In this document: piece after piece, positions 16,901-25,649 of the stretch
How the letters are laid out: every line of letters begins with the position of its first letter
Numbering within the stretch: position 1 is the first letter of the stretch
Source of the DNA: CAYGVT01 sp964353355
GTDB taxonomy: Archaea; Thermoplasmatota; DTKX01; GCA-020343715
Assembly: GCA_964353355.1 (NCBI GenBank)
Contig: CAYGVT010000017.1
Location: 1 to 64,000, forward strand
Length of the DNA stretch: 64,000 nucleotides
Direction of reading: 5' to 3'
Notes under the pieces: generated by a model
What the model was told of the DNA's origin: nothing
The model's database searches: none
The model's input: the letters and a program-made list of their open reading frames with translations, nothing else
Position numbers and translations under genes: made by a program

Positions 16901-18951
16901 CCCTCATCAAGGGCGTCGACTATCGCCTGCCAATCGACTTCTTCAAGAACATCGGCGCGTTCACCTCTTTCGCGGACGCCGTCAAGATGTTCGCGGACGG
17001 GCCCCTGGGGCATGTCGTCGACACGCTCACCAAGCTCGTTGAGTGCGTCGCCGACCTCTCGGGCACGGTCACGGGTTTCGACGAGGGTCGCATCAAGGTC
17101 CTGTACGAGGCGCTCCAGCTGCTCATCGATTCCCTCTCCTCCGACCTCCGCTCCCCCGCCGCCGGCGGCCTGTCCATGGTCAGCACCATCTTCAGGGACA
17201 TGGTGCTCAAGAACTTCGGGTACTCGCGGCTGAGGCTCCTCCACAACGGGTGGTCCATGGCGGTGGACGTCCTGCCCGCCGACGAGGCCGAGGGCGACAT
17301 GTCCTGGGACCGGCTCTCCATCACGATGGCCTCCGTCCCCATGGGCACGGGGGAGTGCGATTGGTCCCTCGGGTTCGACCTCAGGCTCGTCCGGCTCAAC
17401 ACGAGGGTCGACCCTGGCGGCGGGTTGGACCTCCTCGTCGACGGCTCGATGAGCCTGGAGGGGCGCGACCTCGAGTTCCACTTCGACCCCCTCATGAGGT
17501 GCTACCCGTTCCTCGGGCAGGTCAAGGGCCTGCTCTCGGACGACCTCGCGCTGTGCATCACGCTTCCCATGGTGGAGGAGCGCGCCCAGACCGGCTGGAA
17601 GCTCTCGAGCGTGGTCGCGCTGCCCTCCGTCCCCGTACCGGCGATGGGCGGCACGGCGTACATCGACGCCGGGCTGACGGTGGGGTACGAGGACGTGAAG
17701 GGGTGCGACATCGTCATCAACGAGGTGGAGCTGAACGACGATGGCGGCCTGCAGTGGGTCGAGCTTCACAACCCCACGGCGAGCCCCCAGGCCCTCGCGG
17801 GGCTCTACATCACGAGCCTGAACCCTGGCGACGGTCGCGACCCCCTGCTCGGTCCGAGGGTGCAAATCGTGGGCGCGGAGGGTAGCGGCACGGGCCCCAT
17901 AGCCCCCGGTGGGTTCGCGACGGTCGCCCTGGGTGGCACGTTCATGCGCAAGGCCGACGCGGCCCAGGCCGGCCGGAGGGGGGCGCTGGAGTGGGCCTGC
18001 GCGTCCGACGGGCTGCAGCTCATCAGGAAGGGGGGGGTCGGCTACGCCGTCATCGACAGGACGCCCACGTTCCTCGACGCCGAGCCCGGCCCCCTCACAT
18101 GGCAGAGACGGTTCGACGGCTCGACGGTCTGGGCCCATGCCCCAGCCACCAAGGGCAGGTCGAACGACCCCGCCCATGCCGCGGGCCTCGGGCTCCCGTC
18201 CGAGGTGCTCGCCGCCGGATTGGGGAACGTCATCCGCTACGGCCTCGTCGAGGCGTTCGAGGGCGCCCGCACCGCGCTCGACCACGGGGCGCCATGGACG
18301 CTCGACCTGGTTGCCGCCATCGTCAAGGAGGCCATCGCACGGTTCGTGGCCAGGCTGCCGGGGCCCCTCGAGGGCGTCGTGGGGAGCGTGACGGTGTGGT
18401 ACCGCGTCGTGCTGCCCGAGGCCGGTGCCGACGGGGGTGTGGGGCCGAGGTCATCGGTCACCGGGGGCGCCGGCGGGGACCTGCGGGGTCTCATGGCATG
18501 GGCCGGCGGGGCCGCGTCCACGCACCTCGCGAGGCAGGGAGTCGCCAACGTCCCCGAGGCCTGGCCATCGCTGCCCTCGTCACCCTCCGGCACCTACGTC
18601 GCGGACGGGGCGATGTTCGGTGCGCCGGTCCCTGGCGTCGTCTCCCAGGTCATGGAGGACATCGACCTCGGGGAGAGGGAGGCAACGCCGACGGCCGGGG
18701 CGTGGGGAGGGCACGGGTCGGGGACGGAGCTGTCGGTGGAGGTCGGGGCCAACGTCCCGCTCCTCTGTCGCCTGTCGATGCTCGACGGTGCGGACGGTGC
18801 CCGGGCATGGTTCGGGGCGTGCGTCCGTGGGCTGCCGGTCGGTCCCGTGGGCAGGTACTTCGGGACCTCGGGGGCGGGTTACGGGGCCGGGGACGACGAC
18901 GGCGCTAGCGCGGACCTCTGGATGATGAGGGGGGAGGTCTATGGGGTCTGA
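13933..18951 (+). CDS. Giant pilin-like surface protein with a lamin-tail-like domain
   Basis: A 1672-aa protein with an N-terminal basic segment and membrane helix (about residues 17-37, IPFAVIAVVLLMMVSVSGAF) followed by 'MSIDRRQMENTSQRTAAREL', a layout like the large pilin-like proteins of archaeal Tad/type IV pilus clusters. A long alpha/beta ectodomain follows. At about residues 1258-1345 'VINEVELNDDGGLQWVELHN' continues with a GLYIT strand and a GGFATVALGG strand, matching a lamin-tail (LTD) beta-sandwich. Bases 15450-16345 have much lower GC than both flanks, yet the frame is uninterrupted. Start ATG 13933 has only a distant GGGAGG. It is followed by a second pilin-like gene and the secretion ATPase. 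It may be a major surface structural subunit or adhesin of the machine. Confidence 0.8.
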   Translation: MTRRALGIPRRDEAARIPFAVIAVVLLMMVSVSGAFIMSIDRRQMENTSQRTAARELDEAGDLVKSQLEDQLFMLSYTEVSDAVAGLEGLGATYETSEAELLGGVNEAMRTKFDGYLAERFPMTVGGVRAELAGGGAGGGDGGSPDGSGHTVSVLPGVSYVEDSVPAGIIKGDAGGAPAGGYEALYDEEMSYRYGEVSNASQNAYYVCAGHVRVRLVDIRSGLTMVKDLNLSREIKSPFPMMRAKLGRLASELQGAETPLARVLSYVLDCICQYNALRLTWDSIDGASPPSPLIDPADVEGLILSREDGEIAVSIALVLFLAKEFRDIDADFVEALDDFVLSSFDTAGQSPLARMVDEWTSVGTIDPADIVFLYRRMTPEKLDVKGILAKAVCSNVDNSFQSIVRNVEVLSTLSEAMQGLYDEFVYDRYLPYLDDEDFAQKVVDGETIEVYLRRIGYEVLQSILVLYEDLDWGLLSGRIYDDFITYLLTDPADQECFRTSDPPSDLVLNIPQYRLFIEDMHDEPFFPEWFTIIWPQRTMTWDIDFLREQNKPYWNSFFQDLLDAWQRFKDGYSNLLGDFTKDSILTVDADMTLHQHQPSPYDNSKGPLDDLALDIDTALEETIDSLKGSPEIGDFAREFAVLARDVPWAFYHFIEDQFTNLHSYLDEPVLDYAKSISGWGSGYTYEPEGEVWNAAFHTDMLSGLWYTCYGFAGMEYHHVYIQNWYELDIEADTNPWTAWRWHDTSGIGLLSGHDRPGNDEEYYTLPIPYDKLDYVTTGDSPGKQLYIDFITKEIYPEAMNDLRTRILDNDLKPRVDELEEAIKRSTQDRFQPTETANFLDEARLQVRTTFEDIASMEAFSNRKVQVGTDLSEPSFSIGRAGQPSDGPVPVAADAETFQVDLGNGGLLGSGVTVTVPAGEGDWTGNYVFHENYMDTPYESSTTVNVQGTFALDVRTTRAELLGDRGLVPTTYSRGFEVNLDVPITIYTPWPLIKGVDYRLPIDFFKNIGAFTSFADAVKMFADGPLGHVVDTLTKLVECVADLSGTVTGFDEGRIKVLYEALQLLIDSLSSDLRSPAAGGLSMVSTIFRDMVLKNFGYSRLRLLHNGWSMAVDVLPADEAEGDMSWDRLSITMASVPMGTGECDWSLGFDLRLVRLNTRVDPGGGLDLLVDGSMSLEGRDLEFHFDPLMRCYPFLGQVKGLLSDDLALCITLPMVEERAQTGWKLSSVVALPSVPVPAMGGTAYIDAGLTVGYEDVKGCDIVINEVELNDDGGLQWVELHNPTASPQALAGLYITSLNPGDGRDPLLGPRVQIVGAEGSGTGPIAPGGFATVALGGTFMRKADAAQAGRRGALEWACASDGLQLIRKGGVGYAVIDRTPTFLDAEPGPLTWQRRFDGSTVWAHAPATKGRSNDPAHAAGLGLPSEVLAAGLGNVIRYGLVEAFEGARTALDHGAPWTLDLVAAIVKEAIARFVARLPGPLEGVVGSVTVWYRVVLPEAGADGGVGPRSSVTGGAGGDLRGLMAWAGGAASTHLARQGVANVPEAWPSLPSSPSGTYVADGAMFGAPVPGVVSQVMEDIDLGEREATPTAGAWGGHGSGTELSVEVGANVPLLCRLSMLDGADGARAWFGACVRGLPVGPVGRYFGTSGAGYGAGDDDGASADLWMMRGEVYGV
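15450..16345. other. Low-GC island inside the giant pilin-like gene
   Basis: Hand counts give 29/60 G/C (48%) at 15481-15540 and 23/60 (38%) at 16081-16140, whereas lines outside the island are near two-thirds G/C. The encoded protein becomes rich in Trp, Tyr, His and Asn. The island begins and ends within the open frame. Confidence 0.7.
17707..17960 (+). other. Lamin-tail-like (LTD) domain region
   Basis: Encodes INEVELNDDGGLQWVELHNP, GLYITSLN and an APGGFATVALGG strand, the order and spacing seen in extracellular lamin-tail domains (xxIxEVxxxxxxxWVELxNP). Such domains are typically found in secreted nucleases and surface proteins. Confidence 0.6.
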
Positions 18952-19008
18952 CGGGCGCGTGGCGGGCCACAGGGCGACGGCCGGCCAGGCCCCCTGGGAG
19001 GGATGAGC

Positions 19009-19917
19009 ATGGTCGAGACTTTCATGACCAAGCTCTTCCTGTCCATTGCGGTGATAGCCATCGTCACGTCGCTCGTGGGGTTCTTCTCCCTGCAGCTGGA
19101 GAGCTTCAGGCTGCAGGAGCTTGATGCGACGTGCGACGGCATCCAGCTCAGGGTCGACGAGGTCTCGTCCGTCGAGGGGGAGACGAGGGTGCTCTTCACC
19201 TACGGCGAGGTGCAAGCCGGCGAGGCCGTCATGCTCCCCCACCTGGTCCATGGCAAGGGCTACTTCATGGACTTCTGCACGACGGCCATCCTCATCAACC
19301 AGGAGGACAGGTGGGGCCGCGCGACGTTCTCGCACAAGGTCCACCTGTTCTACCCCGGCGACGTGACCGACCTCACGCCGACCGACCTCGAGGCCCTCGA
19401 CGGCATCTTCAGGACCGTCCGGTTCCGGTCCGAGAACGACTTCCTCGCGGAGAGGAGGTACTTCGTCTCGTCGGGGTACCAGACCTTCATCTACCCCTCC
19501 GAGGGGGCGAGGGACCAGTCCGCCGTCCAGAGGCTGGCCGACGAGATCGACCAGCACTCCTGGTCAGCGCCCGGGACGTGGGAGGTCGATTGCGACGAGT
19601 GCGACGTGGTGCTCCTCCCGGACCTGGTCGTCACCCTCGGGGAGGGCTTCGCCGGGGTCGCCCAGGTCCATGTCAACCACACCTACGACCCGGATGCCGT
19701 GTGGGCGGGCGTCGATGGCGTCGACATCGAGGAGTTCGAGCAGCGGGGGGCCGCGAGCAACTCGGTCATCAAGGTGCCGAAGGGCGGGTCGTTCGTCATG
19801 GAGAGGTACGAGCTGAGCGTCGAGGTCCGGTACCAGGTGGTCGGCCGTCCGGAGCCCGAGGTGCGGTCCCTGGACATCGTCCACAGCTTCGTCCATAGCG
19901 GTGAGGGGGGTGCGTGA
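19009..19917 (+). CDS. Pilin-like protein of the Tad/pilus locus
   Basis: A 302-aa protein starting MVETFMTKLFLSIAVIAIVT: one N-terminal membrane helix (about 7-26) followed by a soluble beta-rich domain, the pilin-like layout. ATG 19009 has GGGAGG seven bases ahead; ATG 19003 would overlap that site. Four cysteines (about residues 42, 88, 198 and 201) include a CDEC pair that could form a disulfide or bind metal. It sits between the giant pilin-like gene and the secretion ATPase on the same strand, so it is probably a minor pilin or scaffold of that machine. Confidence 0.7.
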   Translation: MVETFMTKLFLSIAVIAIVTSLVGFFSLQLESFRLQELDATCDGIQLRVDEVSSVEGETRVLFTYGEVQAGEAVMLPHLVHGKGYFMDFCTTAILINQEDRWGRATFSHKVHLFYPGDVTDLTPTDLEALDGIFRTVRFRSENDFLAERRYFVSSGYQTFIYPSEGARDQSAVQRLADEIDQHSWSAPGTWEVDCDECDVVLLPDLVVTLGEGFAGVAQVHVNHTYDPDAVWAGVDGVDIEEFEQRGAASNSVIKVPKGGSFVMERYELSVEVRYQVVGRPEPEVRSLDIVHSFVHSGEGGA

Positions 19918-20169
19918 CCGTGGAGGTCCGGAGTGATGGGGCCCGTCCCGATGTGCGCCCGTCGGGAGGGCGCGCCGCAGAGGCGTGGGCGTGGGCGCCC
20001 GCGCGCCGGTCGGGCGCGCCCGGAGGGAGGAGCGCGCCATGGCCTGGCGGTGCGCGCACTGCAAGGTCACGGGTCAGCAGGTTAGAAATAGGCACTGGCG
20101 CATCTCGACCGGGGGAACGTCCATCGGACATGAGCGTGGTGGATAGACAACGAGTGGGAGGGTGAGACA
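19918..20169. other. Spacer upstream of the secretion ATPase
   Basis: 252 bases with no convincing gene. An AT-rich GTTAGAAATAGG near 20081-20092 could be a promoter element about 80 bases ahead of the ATPase start. GGGAGGGTGA directly precedes the ATG. Confidence 0.35.
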
Positions 20170-22581
20170 ATGCCTGCGAAGTCGTTGGTCCGGAGGCAGG
20201 GGAATGCGGTCGGCCCCAAGTGCACCAAGTGGAGGGTCGAGGGAAGGTCGATGGTCATCGATTGCAGGGGTTGCGACGAGTCGTCCAACCTGACGGTGCC
20301 GGCCTGCCGCCATGGCGTGCTCCAGGCGTTGGCCGGGACGATGACCGTCGTGACGAGGGTGCGGCTGCACACGACGATCGAGACCGAGTACTCCGAGGAG
20401 GCCATGGACGTCATCAACCGGCTCCTCGAGGTCTACTCGGACATCCAATCCCTCAAGAAGCTGGCCGGGAGCGCCACGAGGACCACCCTCGCGGACCAGT
20501 CGAGGCTCAAGCGTTGCCAGGCCGAGGGCTGCCCGGTCGTCCGCAAGGAGACGCTGCAGGAGCTGGAGCGGTCCTTCCTGTACGCGCTGCAGGACTTCTA
20601 CCCGAGGCTCGTCCAGCTGCAGAGCGACGTGGTCGCGCGCTCCTCACGGTCCACCGAGTGCCAGTCCTGCCTCAAGGCCTTCATACCGACGGTGGGCAGC
20701 ATCGAGAGGACCATGGCGGACATCGTCAGGCAGCTGTGGCGCATCACCTTCGGCAAGATCGTCACCGGTGACGAGAAGACAGTGCTCGCCAGCGAGCTCG
20801 GCACGGACCCCATCCGCATCGTGAGGGCGATCGACAGCCTGCTCGACGGCCAGAAGCGCATCAGGCCGGGGTTCTCCGAGTCCTGGGTCAACCCCCATCC
20901 CCCCAAGAACGCACGCCCGCTCCACAAGTACACCGTCCAGGGGTCGACCATCACCCTCTACGAGATCCCCAACTCCTCGGAGCGCGTCTACTTCCTCGAG
21001 CCGAAGGAGTACGACGTCAAGCAGCTGCCCATGCTCCAGATGTCGCTCATAGACAGGGCGAAGCAGAAGCTCATCGAGACCACCCCGGACAAGTTCGACC
21101 TGACGAAGACCGACCAGGCTAGGCTCTTCGCCAAGAAGCAGGGCGTCGAGTTCATCACGCAGATGGTCCTCGACGAGGGCATCGACCCGTCCGTCCTCGG
21201 CAGCAAGCAGCTGGACGAGGCGGTGGACGACATGGCCGAGACCCTCTCGAAGTTCACCGCGGGCCTGGGTATCATGGAGGTATTCCTGATCGACGGGATG
21301 GTGATAGACGTCTACATCGACGCGCCCGCGGAGGAGAACGACGTCTACTTGACCCTGACCAGCCCGAAGGACCCCAGCCTCAAGTTCGTCCAGGGCAAAT
21401 ACAGGACGAACATCAGGATAACCGAGCGCGACGCCAAGGGACTGCTATCGAGGTTCCGCTACGAGTCGGGGCGCCCCTTCTCGGAGGCGGACCCCATCCT
21501 GGAGTGCGACCTCGAGGACCTCAAGGTCCGCGTGACGGTGATCGGCCACCCCCTGAGCCCCAAGGGGCTGGCCTTCGCCTTCAGGAAGCACTCCCCCGAC
21601 CCCTGGACGCTGCTGCAGTTCATCTACAACGGCACGCTCACGCCCCTCGCCGCCGGGCTCATCTCGATGTTCATGGACGGTCAGAGGACCTTCCTCATCG
21701 GCGGCTCGAGGGGCTCTGGGAAGTCATCGCTGCTCGGGGCCATGATGCTGGAGTTCCAGCAGAACCAGCGGATCCTCACCATCGAGGACACGCTGGAGCT
21801 GCCCGTCTTCCAGATGCAGGCGATGGGCTACCACGTTCAGCCGATGTTCGTCATGTCCTCCCTTGGCGGGGCGGGGCAGAAGACCGCGGAGGACGCGCTC
21901 AAGGTGGCCCTGAGGCTGGGCGAGTCCGCGCTCGTGCTCGGCGAGGTCCGAGGCAAGGCGGAGACCGCCACGCTCTACGAGGCGATGCGCGCGGGCACCG
22001 CGGGCTCCGCCGTGCTCGGCACCATCCACGGCAACTCCCCGAGCGCGATATACAACCGCGTGGTGCACGACATGAAGATCCCGATGGAGTCGTTCCAGGC
22101 CACGAACATCATCGTCATCCAGGGCCTCGTGAGGCCCTTCGGCGGGACGACGCAGGTGCGCAGGATGGACTACATCACAGAGCTTGTGGCCACGGGCAAG
22201 GTGGACGCGGAGGGCAAGCCGGTCCTGGAGATGGTGGACCTGATGAAGTACGACCCCACGCTGGACGCCGTCGTGGCGACGGACGCCCTGCAAGCGTCGG
22301 CGATGCTCACAGAGATCGCGAACGCCTGGGGCATGGGCCTCGACCGCGTGCTCGAGGAGGTCTACCTCAGGGCCCAGATCCGCAAGTTCGTCGTGGATTA
22401 CGTCGTCGAGGAGAGGCGCCACGGCCGCGACCGGACGGACCTCCTCAGGGCGAAGGCGCAGCTCAAGTACAACAACGTCTACTGGACCGAGAAGGACGCC
22501 TGCTACAAGGAGGGGCGCCCGCTCGCGAGCATCTACGATGGATGGGTCCGTTGGTTCATGAGGGAGATGAAGGTGGGCTGA
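20170..22581 (+). CDS. Type II/IV secretion system ATPase (TadA/FlaI/VirB11 family)
   Basis: This 803-aa hexameric-type secretion ATPase powers pilus or fibre assembly at the inner face of the membrane. Walker A is GGSRGSGKSS (residues 511-520); then come the Asp box region RILTIEDTLELPV, the Walker B-like LVLGEVRGKAET (around 590) and the His box GSAVLGTIHGNSPSA. The N-terminus is longer than usual and Cys-rich (about residues 17-46 with four Cys, plus CQAEGCPV and ECQSCLKAF further on), suggesting zinc binding. A winged-helix-like segment around 215-235 precedes the N-terminal ATPase domain. The start ATG has GGAGGGTGA ahead. Its stop codon overlaps the ATG of the platform gene (TGATG), so the two are translationally coupled. 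Confidence 0.93.
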   Translation: MPAKSLVRRQGNAVGPKCTKWRVEGRSMVIDCRGCDESSNLTVPACRHGVLQALAGTMTVVTRVRLHTTIETEYSEEAMDVINRLLEVYSDIQSLKKLAGSATRTTLADQSRLKRCQAEGCPVVRKETLQELERSFLYALQDFYPRLVQLQSDVVARSSRSTECQSCLKAFIPTVGSIERTMADIVRQLWRITFGKIVTGDEKTVLASELGTDPIRIVRAIDSLLDGQKRIRPGFSESWVNPHPPKNARPLHKYTVQGSTITLYEIPNSSERVYFLEPKEYDVKQLPMLQMSLIDRAKQKLIETTPDKFDLTKTDQARLFAKKQGVEFITQMVLDEGIDPSVLGSKQLDEAVDDMAETLSKFTAGLGIMEVFLIDGMVIDVYIDAPAEENDVYLTLTSPKDPSLKFVQGKYRTNIRITERDAKGLLSRFRYESGRPFSEADPILECDLEDLKVRVTVIGHPLSPKGLAFAFRKHSPDPWTLLQFIYNGTLTPLAAGLISMFMDGQRTFLIGGSRGSGKSSLLGAMMLEFQQNQRILTIEDTLELPVFQMQAMGYHVQPMFVMSSLGGAGQKTAEDALKVALRLGESALVLGEVRGKAETATLYEAMRAGTAGSAVLGTIHGNSPSAIYNRVVHDMKIPMESFQATNIIVIQGLVRPFGGTTQVRRMDYITELVATGKVDAEGKPVLEMVDLMKYDPTLDAVVATDALQASAMLTEIANAWGMGLDRVLEEVYLRAQIRKFVVDYVVEERRHGRDRTDLLRAKAQLKYNNVYWTEKDACYKEGRPLASIYDGWVRWFMREMKVG

Positions 22582-24503
22582 TGCCATCCACGACGCGGGG
22601 CGCGCGGCAGGTGGGGAGGCCGTTCGGCGCGGGGAAGCGGGACCATTGGTTCACGCGGCTTTGCAAGTTCTGGTCCGACCGGGTGCGCGTCAAGGACACG
22701 CGCCGGCTGATGGCCGGCATGAACGAGAAGGACATCGAGCTTATGCACCGCAACATCTACTTCACGAACCTCAAAATCGAGCCGTGGGAGGTCATGCTCG
22801 CCGCCTTCATGACCTTCGCCATCGCGCTCATGGTGATGGTCCCCTACCTGCTCGGGATGCTGATGTTCCTGGACGACGCCTACTCGGGCTACCCCGACCC
22901 GATGCTCGTCGTCATCCTCGGGCTCTTCCCCGTCCTGATCATCCCGCTTCTGATGCTCCTGGTCCTGATGAGGTACCCCGCGAGCTATTCACACAGGCTC
23001 AGGATCAGGTCCTTCACGAGCCAGATCGACGTGCTGAACTTCCTGTCGATGTCCATGCGGCTCAAGCCCTCCCTGGAGGAGGCCGTCAACTTCGCATCGG
23101 AGAACGTCGAGGAGCCGATGGCGACCGGGCTCCATAGGGTCCTCTGGGACGTCTACACGAGGAAGTACGAGAGCGTCGAGCAGTCGCTCACGGCGTTCGC
23201 TATCGAGTGGGGGGAGTTCAACGAGAACTTCAAGAGGGCGTTGTTCATCGTGGTCTCCGCCCAGCTCGAGACCACGCTCGAGGGGAGGCAGCACACGCTG
23301 CAGCGGGCCAACGACCTCATCATCCAAGGCAACAAGCAGATCCTGGACGAGCACCGGGCCAGGCTCGGTGGCCCCACCATGATCATGTTCTCGATCTGCA
23401 TACTCCTGCCGCTCATCATCAGCACCATCCTTCCAATGCTGACGATGCTCAACATGCGCATCACGACGGTGCACATCGCCTTCCTGTTGGACTTCCTCGT
23501 CCCGATGGTGTCGTTCCTCTACGCATGGCGGATCCTGTCCAAGAGGCCCGAGGCGGTGCGGCCGCCCCGCGTCGAGTCCAACGCCACGACAAGGACGACC
23601 CTCATGTACCTGGGGCTCTCGGTGGTCTCCGGCATCGCCACCTTCGCCGCCGTCAGGTGGCTGGGCGGCCTGACCCGGTACAGCGAGCTCCTGTTCGGAA
23701 TGGCCGTGGCCTGCGGCATAGGGGCCCCCTTGGCATTGTACGCCTTCCTCACGTCCAGGGAACAGAAGAAGGTGAGGGCGCACGTGCTCAAGGTGGAGGA
23801 GAAGCTCCCCGACGCACTGTTCCAGCTCGGGAGCAGGATCGTCGAGGGCGCTCCACTGGAGCTGGCGATGCAGACCGTCGGGGAGGTCCTCGCCACGGAG
23901 GACGTGGGCAGGGAACTGACGGATATCTCGTACAGGCTCCAGATCTCCAAGAAGCCCGCCGAGGACATCCTGTTCGGGGACGACGGTTACCTGACGAATC
24001 ACCCCTCCGCGCTGCTCAGGAGCACGATGGGCATCGTCATCAGGTCGACGTCCAAGGACGCGATCACGGCCGGCAAGATCATCATCGAGACGTCGAACTA
24101 CGTGAGGGACCTGAAGAAGGCCGAGAGCGACATCCGCATCGCGATGACCGAGCAGGTGAGCAACATGCAAAACACAGCGGTCATCTTCGGCCCCGTGAGC
24201 CTTGGCATCACGACTTCGATGTACCTCCTGATGATGAACACGTTCGAGGGCATGAACCTCAGCAGCATGGGGGATTCCCAGATGAGCATGTTCGACCCAC
24301 GGAAGGCCATCCCTCTTTGGGGGTTCTCCATGATTATCGGCATGTACCTCATCCTCAGCCTGCTCGTGATCATCTACTTCTCCACCGGCATACTCTACGG
24401 TGACGACAATGTCGAGAGGAAGCACACAATGAGCCGCGCGATTCCCGTGGCGCTCCTGATCTACGCGGTGAGCTTCCTCCTGGGCAACACGCTGGTGGGG
24501 TGA
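22581..24503 (+). CDS. FlaJ/TadC-like pilus assembly platform protein (two T2SSF-like domains)
   Basis: A 640-aa polytopic membrane protein. Two GspF/TadC-type units are present: the first around residues 130-310 (TSQIDVLNFLSMSMRLKPSLEEAVNFA, then a pair of membrane helices), the second around 400-640 (KVEEKLPDALFQLGSRIVEGAPLELAM, then the final helices). About eight to nine membrane helices are visible. The fused double domain is the archaeal FlaJ/TadC-like form. ATG 22581 overlaps the ATPase stop; the frame is open far upstream but that part only shadows the ATPase gene. It forms the membrane platform through which pilin-like subunits are extracted. Confidence 0.92.
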   Translation: MPSTTRGARQVGRPFGAGKRDHWFTRLCKFWSDRVRVKDTRRLMAGMNEKDIELMHRNIYFTNLKIEPWEVMLAAFMTFAIALMVMVPYLLGMLMFLDDAYSGYPDPMLVVILGLFPVLIIPLLMLLVLMRYPASYSHRLRIRSFTSQIDVLNFLSMSMRLKPSLEEAVNFASENVEEPMATGLHRVLWDVYTRKYESVEQSLTAFAIEWGEFNENFKRALFIVVSAQLETTLEGRQHTLQRANDLIIQGNKQILDEHRARLGGPTMIMFSICILLPLIISTILPMLTMLNMRITTVHIAFLLDFLVPMVSFLYAWRILSKRPEAVRPPRVESNATTRTTLMYLGLSVVSGIATFAAVRWLGGLTRYSELLFGMAVACGIGAPLALYAFLTSREQKKVRAHVLKVEEKLPDALFQLGSRIVEGAPLELAMQTVGEVLATEDVGRELTDISYRLQISKKPAEDILFGDDGYLTNHPSALLRSTMGIVIRSTSKDAITAGKIIIETSNYVRDLKKAESDIRIAMTEQVSNMQNTAVIFGPVSLGITTSMYLLMMNTFEGMNLSSMGDSQMSMFDPRKAIPLWGFSMIIGMYLILSLLVIIYFSTGILYGDDNVERKHTMSRAIPVALLIYAVSFLLGNTLVG

Positions 24504-24527
24504 GGGGGTGATGGGACGCACAGGGCC

Positions 24528-25013
24528 ATGAGGTTGGACGACTCCGCCGCAGCCGCCGACATGGCGCTGCAGCTCATCATCGCGCTGCTCATCGTGTCGA
24601 TCGCGATGGGGATCATCTTCGAAGGGCTGCGGGCGTACTCCAAGGCGCAGTCCGAGACAGCGGCCTCGTCCCTCGCGCAGGACATCGAATCCGCGGCCAG
24701 GCAGGCCGCGAAGGGCGGCAACCTGACCACCCTGCTCGTGAGGGTGAACCTGGACTCCTCGCGGGTGGACCGTCTGACCTACTTCCGCATAGGGGTCGGC
24801 GACAGAAAGGACGGGATCGCCTACAAGGTGGCCAACGACGATGTCGTCCAGAGGTTCGTCGGACGCCCTGTCCTCAGGCTCGTCGACGGCCAGTACGCGG
24901 ATGGCCCGCTCGAGCTGGGCCAAGGGCGCTCCATCCTCTACGTGAGGCACGTGCTGGACCCCCGGCTCGACCCCCCCGACTTCATAGCCGTCTGGTCCGT
25001 CCCGACGGGATGA
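24528..25013 (+). CDS. Pilin-like protein
   Basis: A 161-aa protein with a short acidic N-terminus MRLDDSAAAADMALQLII, one membrane helix (about 13-31) and a soluble domain of about 125 residues. The Asp/Ala stretch directly before the helix and the helix-first layout are those of archaeal pilin-like proteins, although no standard Gly/Ala cleavage motif is obvious. It lies 24 bases downstream of the platform gene and closes the plus-strand part of the locus. It converges with two minus-strand pilin-like genes. Confidence 0.7.
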   Translation: MRLDDSAAAADMALQLIIALLIVSIAMGIIFEGLRAYSKAQSETAASSLAQDIESAARQAAKGGNLTTLLVRVNLDSSRVDRLTYFRIGVGDRKDGIAYKVANDDVVQRFVGRPVLRLVDGQYADGPLELGQGRSILYVRHVLDPRLDPPDFIAVWSVPTG

Positions 25014-25015
25014 CC

Positions 25016-25645
25016 TCAGCCTGGCCAGCATGCGAGGGAGACCATGAGCCGGAGCCCGGTCCCGGGGGCGTCGCCCGCGAGCGATGCCGGCACATCGTAC
25101 GTGTAGGAGGACGTGTAGACCTCGCCCTTCGGGAAGGTCCCCTCCCACGTGGGACCACCGACGCCCTCGGACGTGATGAGCATGAACATGCCCATCCCCT
25201 CGGAAGGGCCCACCGCGCCCCCCGGGGGCGTCGTGTCGGTGGCCGCCATCGAGTACCCGTGCTCAGGGAGGACCAAGGCGTCGAGGGAGGCCTTAAGCAC
25301 GGTCCCCAGCCCCGCGTCCGCGGCGGCGGGGGCCCCCTGCCTCCGGAACGCCAGCTCCAGGCCCAGGAGCTCCACCACCTTCTGGTCCCTGACCTGCACG
25401 ACTTGCTGCGATGGGTCCGTGACCGTGGCATTGGGTACGGTGGACTGCAGCCAGCGCGTCAGGCCCAAGGAGGTGTACCGCAGCCCGTACTCGTCGTTCT
25501 GGACGGTCGACCTGGTGCCGGTCGACAGCGTCAGCACCCATGTGCCCAGTATCGCGAGCGTGACCACGAGGACCAGGAAGATGGTGTCGATGAGGCTGGA
25601 CATCGCCCCCCTGTCCGCCATCCTGACGAGCCTGGACCGCCGCAT
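25016..25645 (-). CDS. Pilin-like protein
   Basis: A 209-aa product starting MRRSRLVRMADRGAMSSLID with a membrane helix at about 17-38 (DTIFLVLVVTLAILGTWVLTL) and a soluble C-terminal domain ending LMVSLACWPG. A GTG at 25666 would put the GGGAGG site inside the gene; ATG 25645 has that site ten bases ahead and begins four bases after the upstream stop, so it is preferred. Together with the next gene it forms a two-gene minus-strand unit encoding pseudopilins for the adjacent ATPase and platform. Confidence 0.7.
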   Translation of the reverse strand: MRRSRLVRMADRGAMSSLIDTIFLVLVVTLAILGTWVLTLSTGTRSTVQNDEYGLRYTSLGLTRWLQSTVPNATVTDPSQQVVQVRDQKVVELLGLELAFRRQGAPAAADAGLGTVLKASLDALVLPEHGYSMAATDTTPPGGAVGPSEGMGMFMLITSEGVGGPTWEGTFPKGEVYTSSYTYDVPASLAGDAPGTGLRLMVSLACWPG

Positions 25646-25649
25646 CGGC

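Noticed and set aside
21504..22580. Upstream 359-codon extension of the platform gene
   Set aside because: It overlaps the conserved ATPase core in another frame. The platform gene starts at the ATG overlapping the ATPase stop codon.
22989..25148. 719-aa antisense frame across the pilus platform and a pilin-like gene
   Set aside because: It runs over two supported genes and encodes a His/Asp/Arg-rich, motif-free product typical of antisense shadows.
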